Shown: positions 17,910 through 27,285 of the stretch, piece after piece
Layout of the letters: each line of letters begins with the position of its first letter
Numbering within the stretch: position 1 is the first letter of the stretch
Assembly: GCF_003261175.1 (NCBI RefSeq)
Contig: NZ_QLNP01000078.1
Span: forward strand, 1-64,000
Direction of reading: 5' to 3'
Length of the DNA stretch: 64,000 nucleotides
DNA from: Arthrobacter globiformis
GTDB taxonomy: Bacteria > Actinomycetota > Actinomycetes > Actinomycetales > Micrococcaceae
The notes under the pieces: generated by a model
What the model was told of the DNA's origin: nothing
The model's database searches: none
Seen by the model: only the letters and a program-made list of their open reading frames with translations
Position numbers and translations under genes: made by a program

Positions 17910-20054
17910 ATGGCTGGATGGAATGCGGACACTGCTGCAGGGTCGCCGGGGCCGGGCTCGGTCACTCTTGTGGAGGGCTCATCATTTTGCATCTCTGCGG
18001 CTAACGGCGATATTCGCACCGAGTACCCCCACGGCGTTTTTGTCGAGGACACCCGGATACTGTCCTGCTGGCGGGTACTCATTAATGGCGCCCCACTGGA
18101 GCCGCTCGGGGCGAAGACGAAGGAACCCTACCGTGCCGTGTTTGTCGGCCGTGTCCCCCGGCCCGACGGACACGCCGACAGCCCGCTGATCGTCGAACGC
18201 CTCCGTGAGGTAGGCGCCGGCATCCTGGAGCGGATCACCGTCCAAAACTACTCGGCAGCCATTGCCGAGTGCGTCCTTACCCTCCGGGTCGAGGCGGACT
18301 TCGCGGACCTCTTCGAGGTGAAAGAGGCACGCATCCAGCGCCGCTGGAAAGAGTCCCGCAAAGCGCAGGGCGACTCGTTAACCATCCGCGCCGCCTGGGA
18401 GCACGTCCGGAAAGGCGTAGTGGTAACGGCCGAGGGCGCCGACATCGCCCAGGAGGGGCTGGCCTACAACTTCGCGATCCCGCCGCACGCACAGTGGAGC
18501 ACCACCATCAGCGTCGTCCCTACCGACGGCGGAAACGACTACGCCGCACGCTTCGTCCGGCCCAATGAAGGCGAAATATCGCCCCGCGACAGGCGCCGCC
18601 AAGAGTGGGTGGCCAAGATTCCCGTGCTGAAGATGGGGAACCCTTCCATCGAACGAACCCTCCGGCGAAGCTACGACGACCTGGGTGCGCTGCGCATTGA
18701 GGACCCCGACCACCCGGACCGCATCGTCGTCGCCGCTGGCGCCCCATGGTTCATGGCCCTGTTTGGCCGGGACTCGCTCTGGGCGTCCCTCATGGCTCTC
18801 CCCGTTGACCCGTCGCTGGCTTTCGGTACCATTCAAACTCTCGCCGATCGTCAGGGGCGAATTGTGGATGAAATGAGCGAGGAGGAACCGGGGAAGATCC
18901 TCCATGAGGTCAGGCTCGATGTCTCCAGCGGACTGGCTCTCGGCGGAAAGCAGGCCTACTTCGGCAGTGTCGACGCCACCCCGCTGTTCGTGGCCCTGTT
19001 CGGCGAAATCAGCCGCTGGGGATTCGCCGCAGAGACCATCTCCAACCTGCTGCCCCACGTCGACCGTGCGCTGGACTGGATCCGCCATTACGGGGACAAG
19101 GACGGTGACGGCTTCGTCGAGTATGAGCGACTCAACGACCGCGGACTCATCAACCAAGGCTGGAAGGACTCGTGGGACGGCATCAACTTCGCCGACGGCA
19201 GGATGGCGGAGCCGCCAATCGCCCTGTGCGAGGTGCAGGCTTACGTCTACAGCGCGTACATGGCCCGCTCCTGGATAGCCCGCGACGCCGGCGACATGAA
19301 GCTAGCGGGCGAGTACCGGGATCTCGGGGCGCAGTTAAAGAAGCAGTTCAACGAACAGTTTTGGTTGCCCGACCGCGGCTACTACGCCATCGCCCTCGAC
19401 GGGCACAAGCAGCCGGTCGACGCATGCGCATCCAACATGGGCCAATGCCTGTTGTTCGGCATCGTCGACGCGGACAAAGCTCCTTTGGTGGCCGAACGGC
19501 TGATGTCCCCGGAAATGTTCAGCGGCTGGGGCGTAAGAACCCTGGCCAGCGACATGGGCGCCTACAACCCCGCCAGCTACCACAACGGATCCGTGTGGCC
19601 CCACGACAATGCGATCATCGCGGCCGGCCTCCTCCGCTACGGCCTCGTCGAGCAGGCCCAGCGCATCTCCACTGCTCTTTTTGAGGCCGCGGAGTACTCC
19701 GAGGGCCGGTTGCCCGAGTTGTTCTGCGGATTCAGCCGGGAGCAATTCGACGAACCTATCCCCTATCCCACTGCTTGCTCACCACAGGCCTGGGCCGCAA
19801 CCACACCCATTCAGCTCGTGAAGAGTCTCATGGGCTATTACGCCGACGTAGCCCGCGGCGGCCTGTGGCTGGATCCCGTGCTCCCTAAATCCTACGGCGA
19901 CCTGCATATCACCAACGCCCCAATGGCAGACGCCAAAATAACCATAGACATCTCCGGTTCCGTTGCGAGCGTTCAGGGACTGCCCGAGGGCATGCTGTTC
20001 CACCACGGAATCCGGCCATGGGCTGCCGACCTGGCGCAAAAATTCAGGGATTAG
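17910..20054 (+). CDS. Glycogen debranching enzyme, amylo-alpha-1,6-glucosidase type
   Basis: 714 aa from ATG with TAGGAG upstream; the longer open frame overlaps the AlkD-like gene. Residues about 18-215 form the N-terminal debranching domain (SFCISAANGDIRTEYPHGVFVEDTR-like start, split here as EYPHGVFVEDTRILS). Residues about 260-700 form an (alpha/alpha)6 toroid with WFMALFGRDSLWASLMAL, INQGWKDSWDGI, YHNGSVWPHDNAIIAAGLL and PTACSPQAWAA. It would remove alpha-1,6 glucose branches from glycogen or similar polysaccharide in the cytoplasm. It stands alone between convergent and opposite-strand genes. Confidence 0.92.
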   Translation: MAGWNADTAAGSPGPGSVTLVEGSSFCISAANGDIRTEYPHGVFVEDTRILSCWRVLINGAPLEPLGAKTKEPYRAVFVGRVPRPDGHADSPLIVERLREVGAGILERITVQNYSAAIAECVLTLRVEADFADLFEVKEARIQRRWKESRKAQGDSLTIRAAWEHVRKGVVVTAEGADIAQEGLAYNFAIPPHAQWSTTISVVPTDGGNDYAARFVRPNEGEISPRDRRRQEWVAKIPVLKMGNPSIERTLRRSYDDLGALRIEDPDHPDRIVVAAGAPWFMALFGRDSLWASLMALPVDPSLAFGTIQTLADRQGRIVDEMSEEEPGKILHEVRLDVSSGLALGGKQAYFGSVDATPLFVALFGEISRWGFAAETISNLLPHVDRALDWIRHYGDKDGDGFVEYERLNDRGLINQGWKDSWDGINFADGRMAEPPIALCEVQAYVYSAYMARSWIARDAGDMKLAGEYRDLGAQLKKQFNEQFWLPDRGYYAIALDGHKQPVDACASNMGQCLLFGIVDADKAPLVAERLMSPEMFSGWGVRTLASDMGAYNPASYHNGSVWPHDNAIIAAGLLRYGLVEQAQRISTALFEAAEYSEGRLPELFCGFSREQFDEPIPYPTACSPQAWAATTPIQLVKSLMGYYADVARGGLWLDPVLPKSYGDLHITNAPMADAKITIDISGSVASVQGLPEGMLFHHGIRPWAADLAQKFRD

Positions 20055-20069
20055 TGCCGCCGCTTTTCG

Positions 20070-20762
20070 TCACAGCAGCAGGAACACACCGGCTGCCACC
20101 AGCCACAATGACCATGCGATGTAGGTCGCCGGCGTCAGCGCCGCGGCCAGCTTCCAGCCGCCGGGTTCGAACGAGCCCACGAATTCCAGTGAGCACACCG
20201 CCAGCACCGCGCCGGCAATGATGCCCACGATCCCGAGCCAGGCCGGAACGGCAGTGCTCTGGATCATGGCCACGCCGGCCAGGATGCTCCACGCGCCGCT
20301 GAGCAGGTAGCCCAGGTGCTCACCGACGGCTACGCCCAGATAGCGGTTGAAGGACTGGAAGACGACGTCGACGGCTTCTTTGCGGGCTGCGGTGGCGTCA
20401 GGATCGGTGGCCGTGCGGGCAAGGTAGGGCACCAGGAACGGCCAGCGGATGAGCCCCAGGAATTGCACGACGGCGGCCAGCACGCCCACCGCGGAACCCA
20501 GCGCCAGCAGCGTCGTATCCGCGCCGGCCAGTGCACCGGACAGCAGGACCGCGGCCGGCGCCAGCAGCACTGCCGTCAGTGCAAACGACCACCAGAGCAG
20601 CACCAGACCTGGCCCGCCGTCGCGGAAGCGGAGCAGGACTTCCTGTGTGGGCCTGCGGAGGATGTCCGGATAATCGAACTTTGCGGCCAGGGCGGCGAAT
20701 GCTGCATTGAAGGCGACCGGAAGGACAATGAGCATGATGCCGGCCGCGACGGTGGCATTCAC
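20070..20762 (-). CDS. DUF4386-like membrane protein
   Basis: 230 aa, six to seven hydrophobic helices across the whole length, with the family-like region EVLLRFRDGGPGLVLLWWSFALT and FNRYLGVAVGEHLGYLLSGAWS. It begins at a GTG overlapping the previous stop (GTGA), so it is coupled to the upstream membrane gene. DUF4386 proteins are of unknown function. The pair is divergent from a TetR gene and is probably its target. Confidence 0.8.
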   Translation of the reverse strand: MNATVAAGIMLIVLPVAFNAAFAALAAKFDYPDILRRPTQEVLLRFRDGGPGLVLLWWSFALTAVLLAPAAVLLSGALAGADTTLLALGSAVGVLAAVVQFLGLIRWPFLVPYLARTATDPDATAARKEAVDVVFQSFNRYLGVAVGEHLGYLLSGAWSILAGVAMIQSTAVPAWLGIVGIIAGAVLAVCSLEFVGSFEPGGWKLAAALTPATYIAWSLWLVAAGVFLLL

Positions 20763-21349
20763 CGCTGGGTCCCGGCGGCGGAAGGTCCGTCACGCAATCG
20801 TCCGACGGCGGCGCTCACCGCCGGGGTAACCGGCCGCTCGCGTCGGGGGCCGAGAATCCGGCGGAGGGCAAGACCGGTGATGAGAGTGACCGCCAACGCG
20901 CCACTGGAGCCGAATGCGGCGTAGCCCCGGTCGGCGTCGACGATGACATGGGAGGTTACAGTCCAGCCGAGCATCCAGGAGGCGCCTACGGTCACCGTCC
21001 ACAGAACAGCGACTCGCCATCCGCGGCGGAATGCAATGCCCTGGCCCAAACCCACAGCAGCTCCGGCGATGAGGCCGGTCACGGCCAGGGCGCCTACTGT
21101 CGTGGCAGATCCCGTGACGGCGGCAGCGAGGGCACCACCGACGCCCATGCCGATGGTGCTCACGCCTATCCAGTGCCAGCTGACAGCGGGCCGCAGGGCC
21201 AGCCACTGGGCAGTGCCGATGAGGGTGCCGGCAACAGCACCCGCCAGTGCCGCGGTTGGCGGGCTGGTGGCCGAACCTACCAGCTGGAACGCCAGCCAGC
21301 CGCCTACAGGAAAACCAAGGAATGAGGGTAACCAGCGAAACCACGACAT
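20759..21349 (-). CDS. Multi-pass membrane protein of unknown function
   Basis: 196 aa from ATG with TAGGAG upstream. About six hydrophobic segments cover residues 8-160 (e.g. GAVAGTLIGTAQWLALRP, LAVTGLIAGAAVGLGQGIAF), then a basic Pro-rich tail. The glycine-rich repeats with QW/LG phrases resemble small uncharacterised actinobacterial membrane proteins. First gene of a two-gene unit with the DUF4386-like gene. It lies behind paired GTAC-N3-GTAC sites. Confidence 0.75.
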   Translation of the reverse strand: MSWFRWLPSFLGFPVGGWLAFQLVGSATSPPTAALAGAVAGTLIGTAQWLALRPAVSWHWIGVSTIGMGVGGALAAAVTGSATTVGALAVTGLIAGAAVGLGQGIAFRRGWRVAVLWTVTVGASWMLGWTVTSHVIVDADRGYAAFGSSGALAVTLITGLALRRILGPRRERPVTPAVSAAVGRLRDGPSAAGTQR

Positions 21350-21375
21350 CGGAATCTCCTAGGGCAAAGCGGATT

Positions 21376-21412
21376 GTGTACGTTGTACGTTACGTCTAGT
21401 GTACACTGTACG
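21376..21412. promoter_or_regulatory. Paired GTACnnnGTAC operators between divergent TetR and membrane genes
   Basis: GTAC-GTT-GTAC (21378-21388) and GTAC-ACT-GTAC (21401-21411) are two copies of an 11-bp palindrome, centres 23 bp apart (about two helical turns). The second overlaps another palindrome, AGTGTACACT (21398-21407). The region is strikingly AT-richer than its surroundings. It lies in the 89-bp gap between the membrane pair and the TetR gene, the usual place for a TetR operator. Confidence 0.65.
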
Positions 21413-21438
21413 CAATAGCCCGAAAGAAAGCTGGATCC

Positions 21439-22089
21439 GTGCCTTCAAGTTCTACATCCCGCAGCCGGCGGGCCCGCAACTCGCTCACGGTCGAGGAGAT
21501 CCTGGATGTGGCCGAGCGGGTTGCGGCAGGCGGGATCGAGACGCTGACCGTCCGTGCAGTCGCCACAGAGCTCGAGTCCTCGCCCATGGCGCTGTACCGC
21601 TACTTCAGCACGAAGGACGAGCTGGTGGACGCACTGCTGAACCGGGTGCTGGGGCGCATGGAGCCGCCGTCGGACAGCGCCAGCTGGATCGAGGACCTGG
21701 GCGGGTTCGCGCGGAACCACCGGGACATGCTCAGCCGCCACCGGTGGGCAGTGACTGCTCTCTTCGCACATCCGGTGCCGGGACCCAACGCCCTCCCGAT
21801 CGGCGAGTGGGCGCTGCGGATCCTGGCCCGCGGCGGGATCACCGGCGACGCGGCCGTAGCGACCCTCAGCGGCATCCTTGGCCTGAACTACGGCTGGGCG
21901 TCGTTCGTCGTGGCGCGGGCCGGCCGTACGGGGGAGTCGCTTGCCGAGGATCTCGCAGATCCAGGCGTGGCACAGGCGTTCCCCCTTACCGCCTCCGTGG
22001 CCGGGCCGATGAGCCGCTACGGCAGCGCGGAGCACTACGAGCTGGTGCTCGGCCAGCTGCTCGCCGGGATCCCGGTAGGCGCTCGCTAA
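21439..22089 (+). CDS. TetR-family regulator (TetR-type C-terminal domain)
   Basis: 216 aa from a GTG. Residues about 16-65 are the helix-turn-helix (LTVEEILDVAERVAAGGIET, VRAVATELESSPMALYRYFSTKDELVD). The C-terminal part (RHRWAVTALFAHPVPGPNALPIGEW) is like the tetracycline-repressor type ligand domain. Divergent from the two-gene membrane unit, with paired palindromes between, so autoregulation and control of that unit are likely. Confidence 0.9.
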   Translation: MPSSSTSRSRRARNSLTVEEILDVAERVAAGGIETLTVRAVATELESSPMALYRYFSTKDELVDALLNRVLGRMEPPSDSASWIEDLGGFARNHRDMLSRHRWAVTALFAHPVPGPNALPIGEWALRILARGGITGDAAVATLSGILGLNYGWASFVVARAGRTGESLAEDLADPGVAQAFPLTASVAGPMSRYGSAEHYELVLGQLLAGIPVGAR

Positions 22090-22199
22090 GAAACACCCGA
22101 TATAGTTGAGTGCACTATGGACGACCCTCCTTCACATATGCCCTGGCCCCTCACTGATTTGACCGGCACGCCGGTTAGCACAGGAGAGGGGCGCCCCCA

Positions 22200-23561
22200 A
22201 TGAACGAATGGATCATGATCGGGATCGGCCTGATCCTGACAGTCGGCACCGGATTCTTCGTCGCGTCCGAGTTTGCACTGGTCAATCTTGACCGCAACGA
22301 TCTGGAAGCGCGCCAGGCCCGTGGTGAGAAACGCCTTGCCCCCACTATCAGCGCCCTGAAGATGACCTCGACGCACCTTTCCGGTGCGCAGCTGGGCATC
22401 ACCCTCACCACCCTCCTGACCGGTTACACCTTCGAACCTGCCATCAGCAAGCTGCTGAGCGGTCCGCTGACGGCGGCCGGGTTCCCGGAAGGCCTCGTGC
22501 CCGGGGTGGGCGCCGTCGTTGCGATTTTCATCGCCACCATCTTCTCTATGGTGATCGGCGAGCTGGTTCCCAAGAACTTCGCGCTGGCGCTGCCACTGGC
22601 CACCGCCAAGGTGGTGGTTCCGTTCCAGGCCCTGTTCACTGCGGTGTTCAAGCCCGTCATCCTCCTGTTTAACAACACTGCGAACGCCATCATCAGGTCC
22701 TTCGGCATCGAGCCCAAGGAGGAACTCTCAGGTGCCCGCAGCGCTGAGGAACTGAGTTCGCTGGTGCGCCGCTCCGCACTGGAAGGCGTCCTCGACCTGG
22801 ACCATGCCGCCCTGCTGCACCGCACGCTGCGCTTCTCCGAGCACAGCGCCGCCGACGTTCTGACCCCGCGCGTGCGGATGACCGCCGTGAACACGGACGA
22901 CACCGCCGAGCAGATCATCGCACTGGCCAGCTCCACCGGCTATTCGCGGTTTCCCGTTATCGGCCGCGACCGGGACGACGTACTCGGCGTGCTCCACGTC
23001 AAACACGCCTTCGCCGTGGACCTTGAGGAACGCGACAGTGTCCACGCGGCTGACCTGATGATCGAACCGCTCATGGTCCCCGAGTCCATGGGCGTCGACT
23101 CCCTCCTGGTGCTGCTGCGCAAGCAGGGCCTCCAGGTGGCCATCGTGTCCGACGAGCACGGCGGAACGGCCGGCATCGTCACCCTGGAGGATCTGGTGGA
23201 GGAGATCGTCGGCGAGCTGGAGGACGAGCACGACCGCGCCCGCGTGGGCGTGGTCCGGACCGGACGGTCCATTACCTTCGATGCCTCGCTGCGTCCGGAT
23301 GAGCTCCTGGACCGGACCGGCATCGCCGTCCCTGACGGCGAGGATTACGACACCGTGGCCGGTTTCGTCGCGGACCGGCTGGACCGCATCCCGGAGCTCG
23401 GCGACGAGGTGGAGATCGACGGCGGCACGCTCCGTGTGGAGCGGGTGGCCGGCACCCACGTGGGGCGCCTGAAATTCACGCCGGAGGAATCAGCAGAGCC
23501 GCCCAGGAGCGCGCATGACAGGATTATCGACAGCCTCACACAGGAGCTGACCCATGAGTGA
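22200..23561 (+). CDS. CNNM/CorC-type (hemolysin family) membrane protein, long form
   Basis: 453 aa. Residues 1-190 are the DUF21/CNNM membrane domain (ASEFALVNLDRNDLEARQ, GAQLGITLTTLLTGY, IGELVPKNFALA). Then two CBS domains (about 205-330, with LTPRVRMTAV, YSRFPVIGRDRDDVLGVLHVK and EHGGTAGIVTLEDLVEEIVGEL), and the CorC_HlyC domain (about 350-430). Members are linked to Mg2+/divalent cation efflux; the 'hemolysin' name is historical. Its last 8 bp overlap the next gene of the same family, so the two are likely a heteromeric or paired unit. The 110 bp upstream show no clear magnesium riboswitch. Confidence 0.92.
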   Translation: MNEWIMIGIGLILTVGTGFFVASEFALVNLDRNDLEARQARGEKRLAPTISALKMTSTHLSGAQLGITLTTLLTGYTFEPAISKLLSGPLTAAGFPEGLVPGVGAVVAIFIATIFSMVIGELVPKNFALALPLATAKVVVPFQALFTAVFKPVILLFNNTANAIIRSFGIEPKEELSGARSAEELSSLVRRSALEGVLDLDHAALLHRTLRFSEHSAADVLTPRVRMTAVNTDDTAEQIIALASSTGYSRFPVIGRDRDDVLGVLHVKHAFAVDLEERDSVHAADLMIEPLMVPESMGVDSLLVLLRKQGLQVAIVSDEHGGTAGIVTLEDLVEEIVGELEDEHDRARVGVVRTGRSITFDASLRPDELLDRTGIAVPDGEDYDTVAGFVADRLDRIPELGDEVEIDGGTLRVERVAGTHVGRLKFTPEESAEPPRSAHDRIIDSLTQELTHE

Positions 23562-24594
23562 GTATCTTCCGGGCATCATCTGGCTCGCCGTATTGCTGGT
23601 GGTCAACGGCTTCTTCGTCGGCGCCGAGTTCGCCGTCATCTCCGCCCGGCGTTCACAAATCGAGCCGAAGGCGGAGGCGGGCAGCAAGGCGGCGAAAACC
23701 ACTCTGTGGGCGATGGAGCATGCCACGCTCATGCTGGCCACCAGCCAGCTCGGCATCACCGTCTGCTCGCTCGTGATCCTGAACGTCTCCGAACCGGCGA
23801 TCCACCACCTGCTGGAAATCCCTCTGGGCCTGACGTCCCTCTCCGGGGAAGCGATCGGAATCATCGCCTTCGTGGCGGCGCTGCTCTTGGTGACCTTCCT
23901 GCACGTGGTCCTCGGCGAGATGGTCCCCAAGAACATCTCGTTCTCGGTCCCCACCCGCGCGGCGCTCATCCTCGCCCCACCGCTGGTGATGGTGGCGCGC
24001 ATCTTCAAGCCGGTCATCTGGACCCTGAACGGCATCGCCAACTCGATCCTGCGCCTGTTCCGGGTGCAGCCCAAGGACGAGGCCACCAGCGCCTACACCC
24101 TGGACGAGGTGGCCAACATCGTGGAGCAGTCCACCAGGGAAGGCGTCCTGACCGACAACACCGGCGCCCTCACCGCGGCCTTCGAGTTCACCGAAAAGAC
24201 CGTGGCCGACGTCGAGGTCCCCATCGCCGAGATGGTGCTGCTGCCGGCGTCCGCGACGCCGGCAGACATCCAGCGGGCCGTGGCCGAGCACGGCTACTCC
24301 CGGTACATCCTGACCGACGACGACGGCGACCCCTCCGGTTACCTGCACCTGAAGGACGTCCTGGACCTCACCACGGCGGAGAAGTTCACCCGGCCCGTGC
24401 CGGAGAAACGCATCCGCCGGCTGGCCTCGACCTTCCGCGGCAGCGAGCTTGAGGACGCCCTCGCCACCATGCGCCGGACCGGCGCCCACGTTGCCAGGGT
24501 GTTCGACGCGCGGGGCACCACCACCGGTGTGCTGTTCCTCGAGGACATCATCGAGGAACTGGTGGGCGAGGTGCAGGACGCCACCAGCTCCTAG
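23554..24594 (+). CDS. CNNM/CorC-type (hemolysin family) membrane protein, short form
   Basis: 346 aa. DUF21/CNNM domain in residues about 1-190 (GAEFAVISARRSQIEP, TSQLGITVCSLVI, LGEMVPKNISFSVP), then a CBS pair (about 200-340, ending TTTGVLFLEDIIEELVGEVQ). The C-terminal CorC_HlyC transporter-associated domain of its partner is missing, which is the common division in actinobacterial tandem pairs. Start overlaps the previous gene by 8 bp, so translation is probably coupled. Confidence 0.9.
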   Translation: MSEYLPGIIWLAVLLVVNGFFVGAEFAVISARRSQIEPKAEAGSKAAKTTLWAMEHATLMLATSQLGITVCSLVILNVSEPAIHHLLEIPLGLTSLSGEAIGIIAFVAALLLVTFLHVVLGEMVPKNISFSVPTRAALILAPPLVMVARIFKPVIWTLNGIANSILRLFRVQPKDEATSAYTLDEVANIVEQSTREGVLTDNTGALTAAFEFTEKTVADVEVPIAEMVLLPASATPADIQRAVAEHGYSRYILTDDDGDPSGYLHLKDVLDLTTAEKFTRPVPEKRIRRLASTFRGSELEDALATMRRTGAHVARVFDARGTTTGVLFLEDIIEELVGEVQDATSS

Positions 24595-24623
24595 GCCACC
24601 TGGAATCTAGCGAACCCCGAACA

Positions 24624-24675
24624 CACCGAAGTCCGGTGGCAGGTGGCTGATGCCGCCGGCCACCGGACTTCGGTG
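24624..24675. terminator. Long perfect inverted repeat between convergent genes
   Basis: CACCGAAGTCCGGTGGC (24624-24640) and its exact complement (24659-24675) form a 17-bp stem around an 18-nt loop. It lies between the stop of the second CNNM gene and the stop of the opposite-strand Fn3 gene, so it probably ends both transcripts. Confidence 0.8.
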
Positions 24676-24685
24676 GGTTAAGGAC

Positions 24686-26977
24686 CTACTTGTTGGCTAC
24701 CGCTTTGGGGCCTGCGGTGCCGCCGAGCGTGGATTCAATCCACACAGGGCCGGGGTTGGTGGTGCCGGCGGCCGCGTTCCGGAGCCGCAGGGTGTAGACG
24801 CCCCCGGTTGCCGGTGCCGCAGCTGCGGTGACGGCTGCCTGGCCCAGGAGCCGGCCGGTCGGGCCGCCGGCGCGGAGGGTGACGGTTCCGCCGACAACGG
24901 AGCTGGTGCCGTCAATCCTGAGATCGCCGGTCCTCCATTGGGCGACGCCGATGGTCACGCGGTCTGTAACCGGTACAACCTTGACCTCATCCGTTTTGAC
25001 GGTTGTGCCAGCAGTGACCGTCAGCTTGAACGTGAGGGGGCTGTTGGTCATCGGGGACTGGAAGACCGGAAGGCTGAACGTCGGCTTGAGCGTGGTGGCC
25101 CCGGTGAGCGTGACCTTGTCCGGATCGGTTGGCCCGGTCAGGACCTGCGTCCACTGGTAGGTAGCGCCGGCAGCAGTGGATCCTGTGCCGTCCAGGGTGA
25201 CGGTGGTGGCCGTGGTGCGGCGGGCAATGTTCTGGTCCGGGCCGGCCACAGCTACGACGGCGCCCTGTGAGGTGACGGCGGCGGTCTTGGCCGATTCGGG
25301 GCTGCTGCCGTTGGCGTTGCTGGCCTTGATCGTGAACTGGTAGGCAGTGTCGCCCGCGAGTCCGCCGTAGACCATGGACGTTGCGGTGCCGGCTGCCGTC
25401 TTGGCTGCGCCGAATGGTGTGCCGTCAGCGGTGTAGGCCTGAACGGAGTAGCCGGTGATGGTCAGCCCAGCTGCGCCGGGGTTCGGGGCGGTCCAGGACA
25501 GGGTTGCCGTGCCCTGGCCCACGACGGGTGCGCCCGAGAAGGCGGGAGCGGCAGGCACCGGATCGTTGGTGACCTTGAAGATGGCCTCGCTGATGGTGGA
25601 GACGTTGCCGGACGGGTCGAACGCGGCAAACCGCAGCGTTGTGTTCGTGGCGATGTTCATCGGAGCGGTGTAGCGGCTGGCTGTGGTGCCGAGGACGCCG
25701 CCGGAGAGGACCGGATCGGAACCGTCGACGGTGTAGTAGATGTCGCTGCCCGCCTCGTTGGCGGTGAGGGTAACCCGCTGGGCCACGGGGGAAGTGCCGC
25801 CGTTGGGCGTGGCCGATACCGTCGGGGCCGTGCTGTCCGTGACAGGGATGGCATGCGCTGCAGGGTAGGTCTCACCGACGCTGCTGACGCCGACGACGTA
25901 CACGTCGTAATCCTCATTGGCGGAGAGGCCGGTGATCGTGGTGCCGGTGGCTGCCTGGCCCGAGATGCGCTTGCCGATCTCCACCTGCTCATTGCCGGAT
26001 ACGGTCTTGCCGACTGCAATGGCACGGTAGCCGGTGATGGCCGGAGTTCCGGGGGTAGCCGTGGCAGGCTTCCAGTTCAGCTTCAGCCCGCCCGCAACCT
26101 TGGCGGCCGTGATGTCCGTGGGCGCCTGAGGTCCGGACTGCAGCGGGCCGTTGGGGCAGCCGCCCATGCCGGGGCCGCCGGGCTCGCCGTATTCAGCGAT
26201 GGTCAAGCCCTGGCGATTGGCATCGGCGTCCTCGAACTGCCAGGCCATGGCGCGTTCACCGAGGCCGGCGTCCGCAGCGATTTTTGCAGTGGCGGCGTCG
26301 TCGAAGTTGTAGGTGGCGGTGAAGGTGTCCCCGCTGACTACCAGGCTGGAGGAGTAGCCACCCTTGGGGGCCGGCGCGAGCGGGCCGGGGACGGCGCGGA
26401 TGTCTCGGCGTGCCACTGTGGTGTCCTTCAGCGCCGGCTCAATGATCCGCTGTTCCATCTGCGCGGGGTTGACACCGGCTCCGATGTGCCCCTTGACGGT
26501 GAGCGTGGTGCCGTTGAGTACGGCATCCCCTGTGACGTAGGTGTCCTGGACGGTGGTTTCATCGGCGGGGGCGGCGCCGAACTCAATTGAGACGACGTCG
26601 CCGGGGCGGATATCCGGAGTGATGTTCAGCCCGGTTCCTGCGCCCCAGCAGTAGCCGCCGGGGTGGTTGATTTCGAAGGCCACGTCCCCTTCGGCCACGG
26701 TGCCTACAGCGGAGCCGACCACACCGACACCGGGCCGCGTGACTTTCACCGTTGCGGTCTCGCCGATGTGGTCCTGGTAGCCCTCGATCGTGACGAAGTC
26801 GCGGTCGGGGAAGACAACGATGTTGTCCGGGAAAGCGGGCACGGCCGCATTGGCGGCGGGAATGGCGAACATGGAGGTTGAGCAGATGACCGCGGAGACG
26901 GTGGCGAAGACGCCGGCCCTGCGGACGCCGGGAAGGCGAGAAGTGTGCGCTCCCGGCTCGCGTTGTGCTGATTTCAT
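24686..26977 (-). CDS. Secreted multi-domain protein with Fn3-like and chitobiase-type repeats
   Basis: 763 aa from an ATG after GATGAGG. A signal peptide is visible (VFATVSAVICSTSMFAIPAANA, cleavage near residue 45). Later regions: a beta domain with Cys (GGYCWGAGTGLN), an Fn3 domain (about 275-380, APTDITAAKVAGGLKLNW), a chitobiase/beta-hexosaminidase C-terminal-like Ig domain (YYTVDGSDPVLSGG, about 415-470), a second Fn3 (about 490-580), then a PKD/REJ-like Ig region (ATYQWTQVLTGPTDPDKV). There is no sortase motif, catalytic domain or transmembrane anchor. It is likely a released or wall-associated adhesive or binding protein, but the ligand is unknown. Confidence 0.85.
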   Translation of the reverse strand: MKSAQREPGAHTSRLPGVRRAGVFATVSAVICSTSMFAIPAANAAVPAFPDNIVVFPDRDFVTIEGYQDHIGETATVKVTRPGVGVVGSAVGTVAEGDVAFEINHPGGYCWGAGTGLNITPDIRPGDVVSIEFGAAPADETTVQDTYVTGDAVLNGTTLTVKGHIGAGVNPAQMEQRIIEPALKDTTVARRDIRAVPGPLAPAPKGGYSSSLVVSGDTFTATYNFDDAATAKIAADAGLGERAMAWQFEDADANRQGLTIAEYGEPGGPGMGGCPNGPLQSGPQAPTDITAAKVAGGLKLNWKPATATPGTPAITGYRAIAVGKTVSGNEQVEIGKRISGQAATGTTITGLSANEDYDVYVVGVSSVGETYPAAHAIPVTDSTAPTVSATPNGGTSPVAQRVTLTANEAGSDIYYTVDGSDPVLSGGVLGTTASRYTAPMNIATNTTLRFAAFDPSGNVSTISEAIFKVTNDPVPAAPAFSGAPVVGQGTATLSWTAPNPGAAGLTITGYSVQAYTADGTPFGAAKTAAGTATSMVYGGLAGDTAYQFTIKASNANGSSPESAKTAAVTSQGAVVAVAGPDQNIARRTTATTVTLDGTGSTAAGATYQWTQVLTGPTDPDKVTLTGATTLKPTFSLPVFQSPMTNSPLTFKLTVTAGTTVKTDEVKVVPVTDRVTIGVAQWRTGDLRIDGTSSVVGGTVTLRAGGPTGRLLGQAAVTAAAAPATGGVYTLRLRNAAAGTTNPGPVWIESTLGGTAGPKAVANK

Positions 26978-27285
26978 GATGACCTCATCGATCCGAGGTG
27001 CGCGACCTTCACGCACAATCACAGAATCAATAAGGCCCCTTGGGGAAACGCTGTGCGATTCGGCTTGCACCGACGCTCCGCGGCACCGGGTTGGCCGCAC
27101 ATTTCGGGTCCCCCACATGGAGGGGCCCGTGAGGGGGAAGAAGGTGAATTGCCCAAGTCAGGGCTGGCTTTTTCCGGCGGTCACCCATGAGGGGGACGTG
27201 TACCCCGCAGAGGGGTGCATACCCCCAAATGCCCCCAGCAAGGGGGGTTCAGATTTCCGGGTTTCCCCAAGGGTGGGGCCGGAAA
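26978..27285. other. 308-bp intergenic region with G/C tracts
   Basis: This is the upstream region of the Fn3 protein gene and the downstream region of the DUF5997 gene. It contains many runs of four to six G or C on both strands (27118-27150 and 27185-27285), including CCCCAAG/AGGGGG-like pieces. I see no gene or clear promoter. The G-runs could form secondary structure in the DUF5997 mRNA 3' end, but no single strong hairpin stands out. Confidence 0.4.

Noticed and set aside
22090-22199. Magnesium riboswitch before the CNNM/CorC pair
   Set aside because: The gap is only 110 bp and shows none of the conserved M-box or ykoK core elements.
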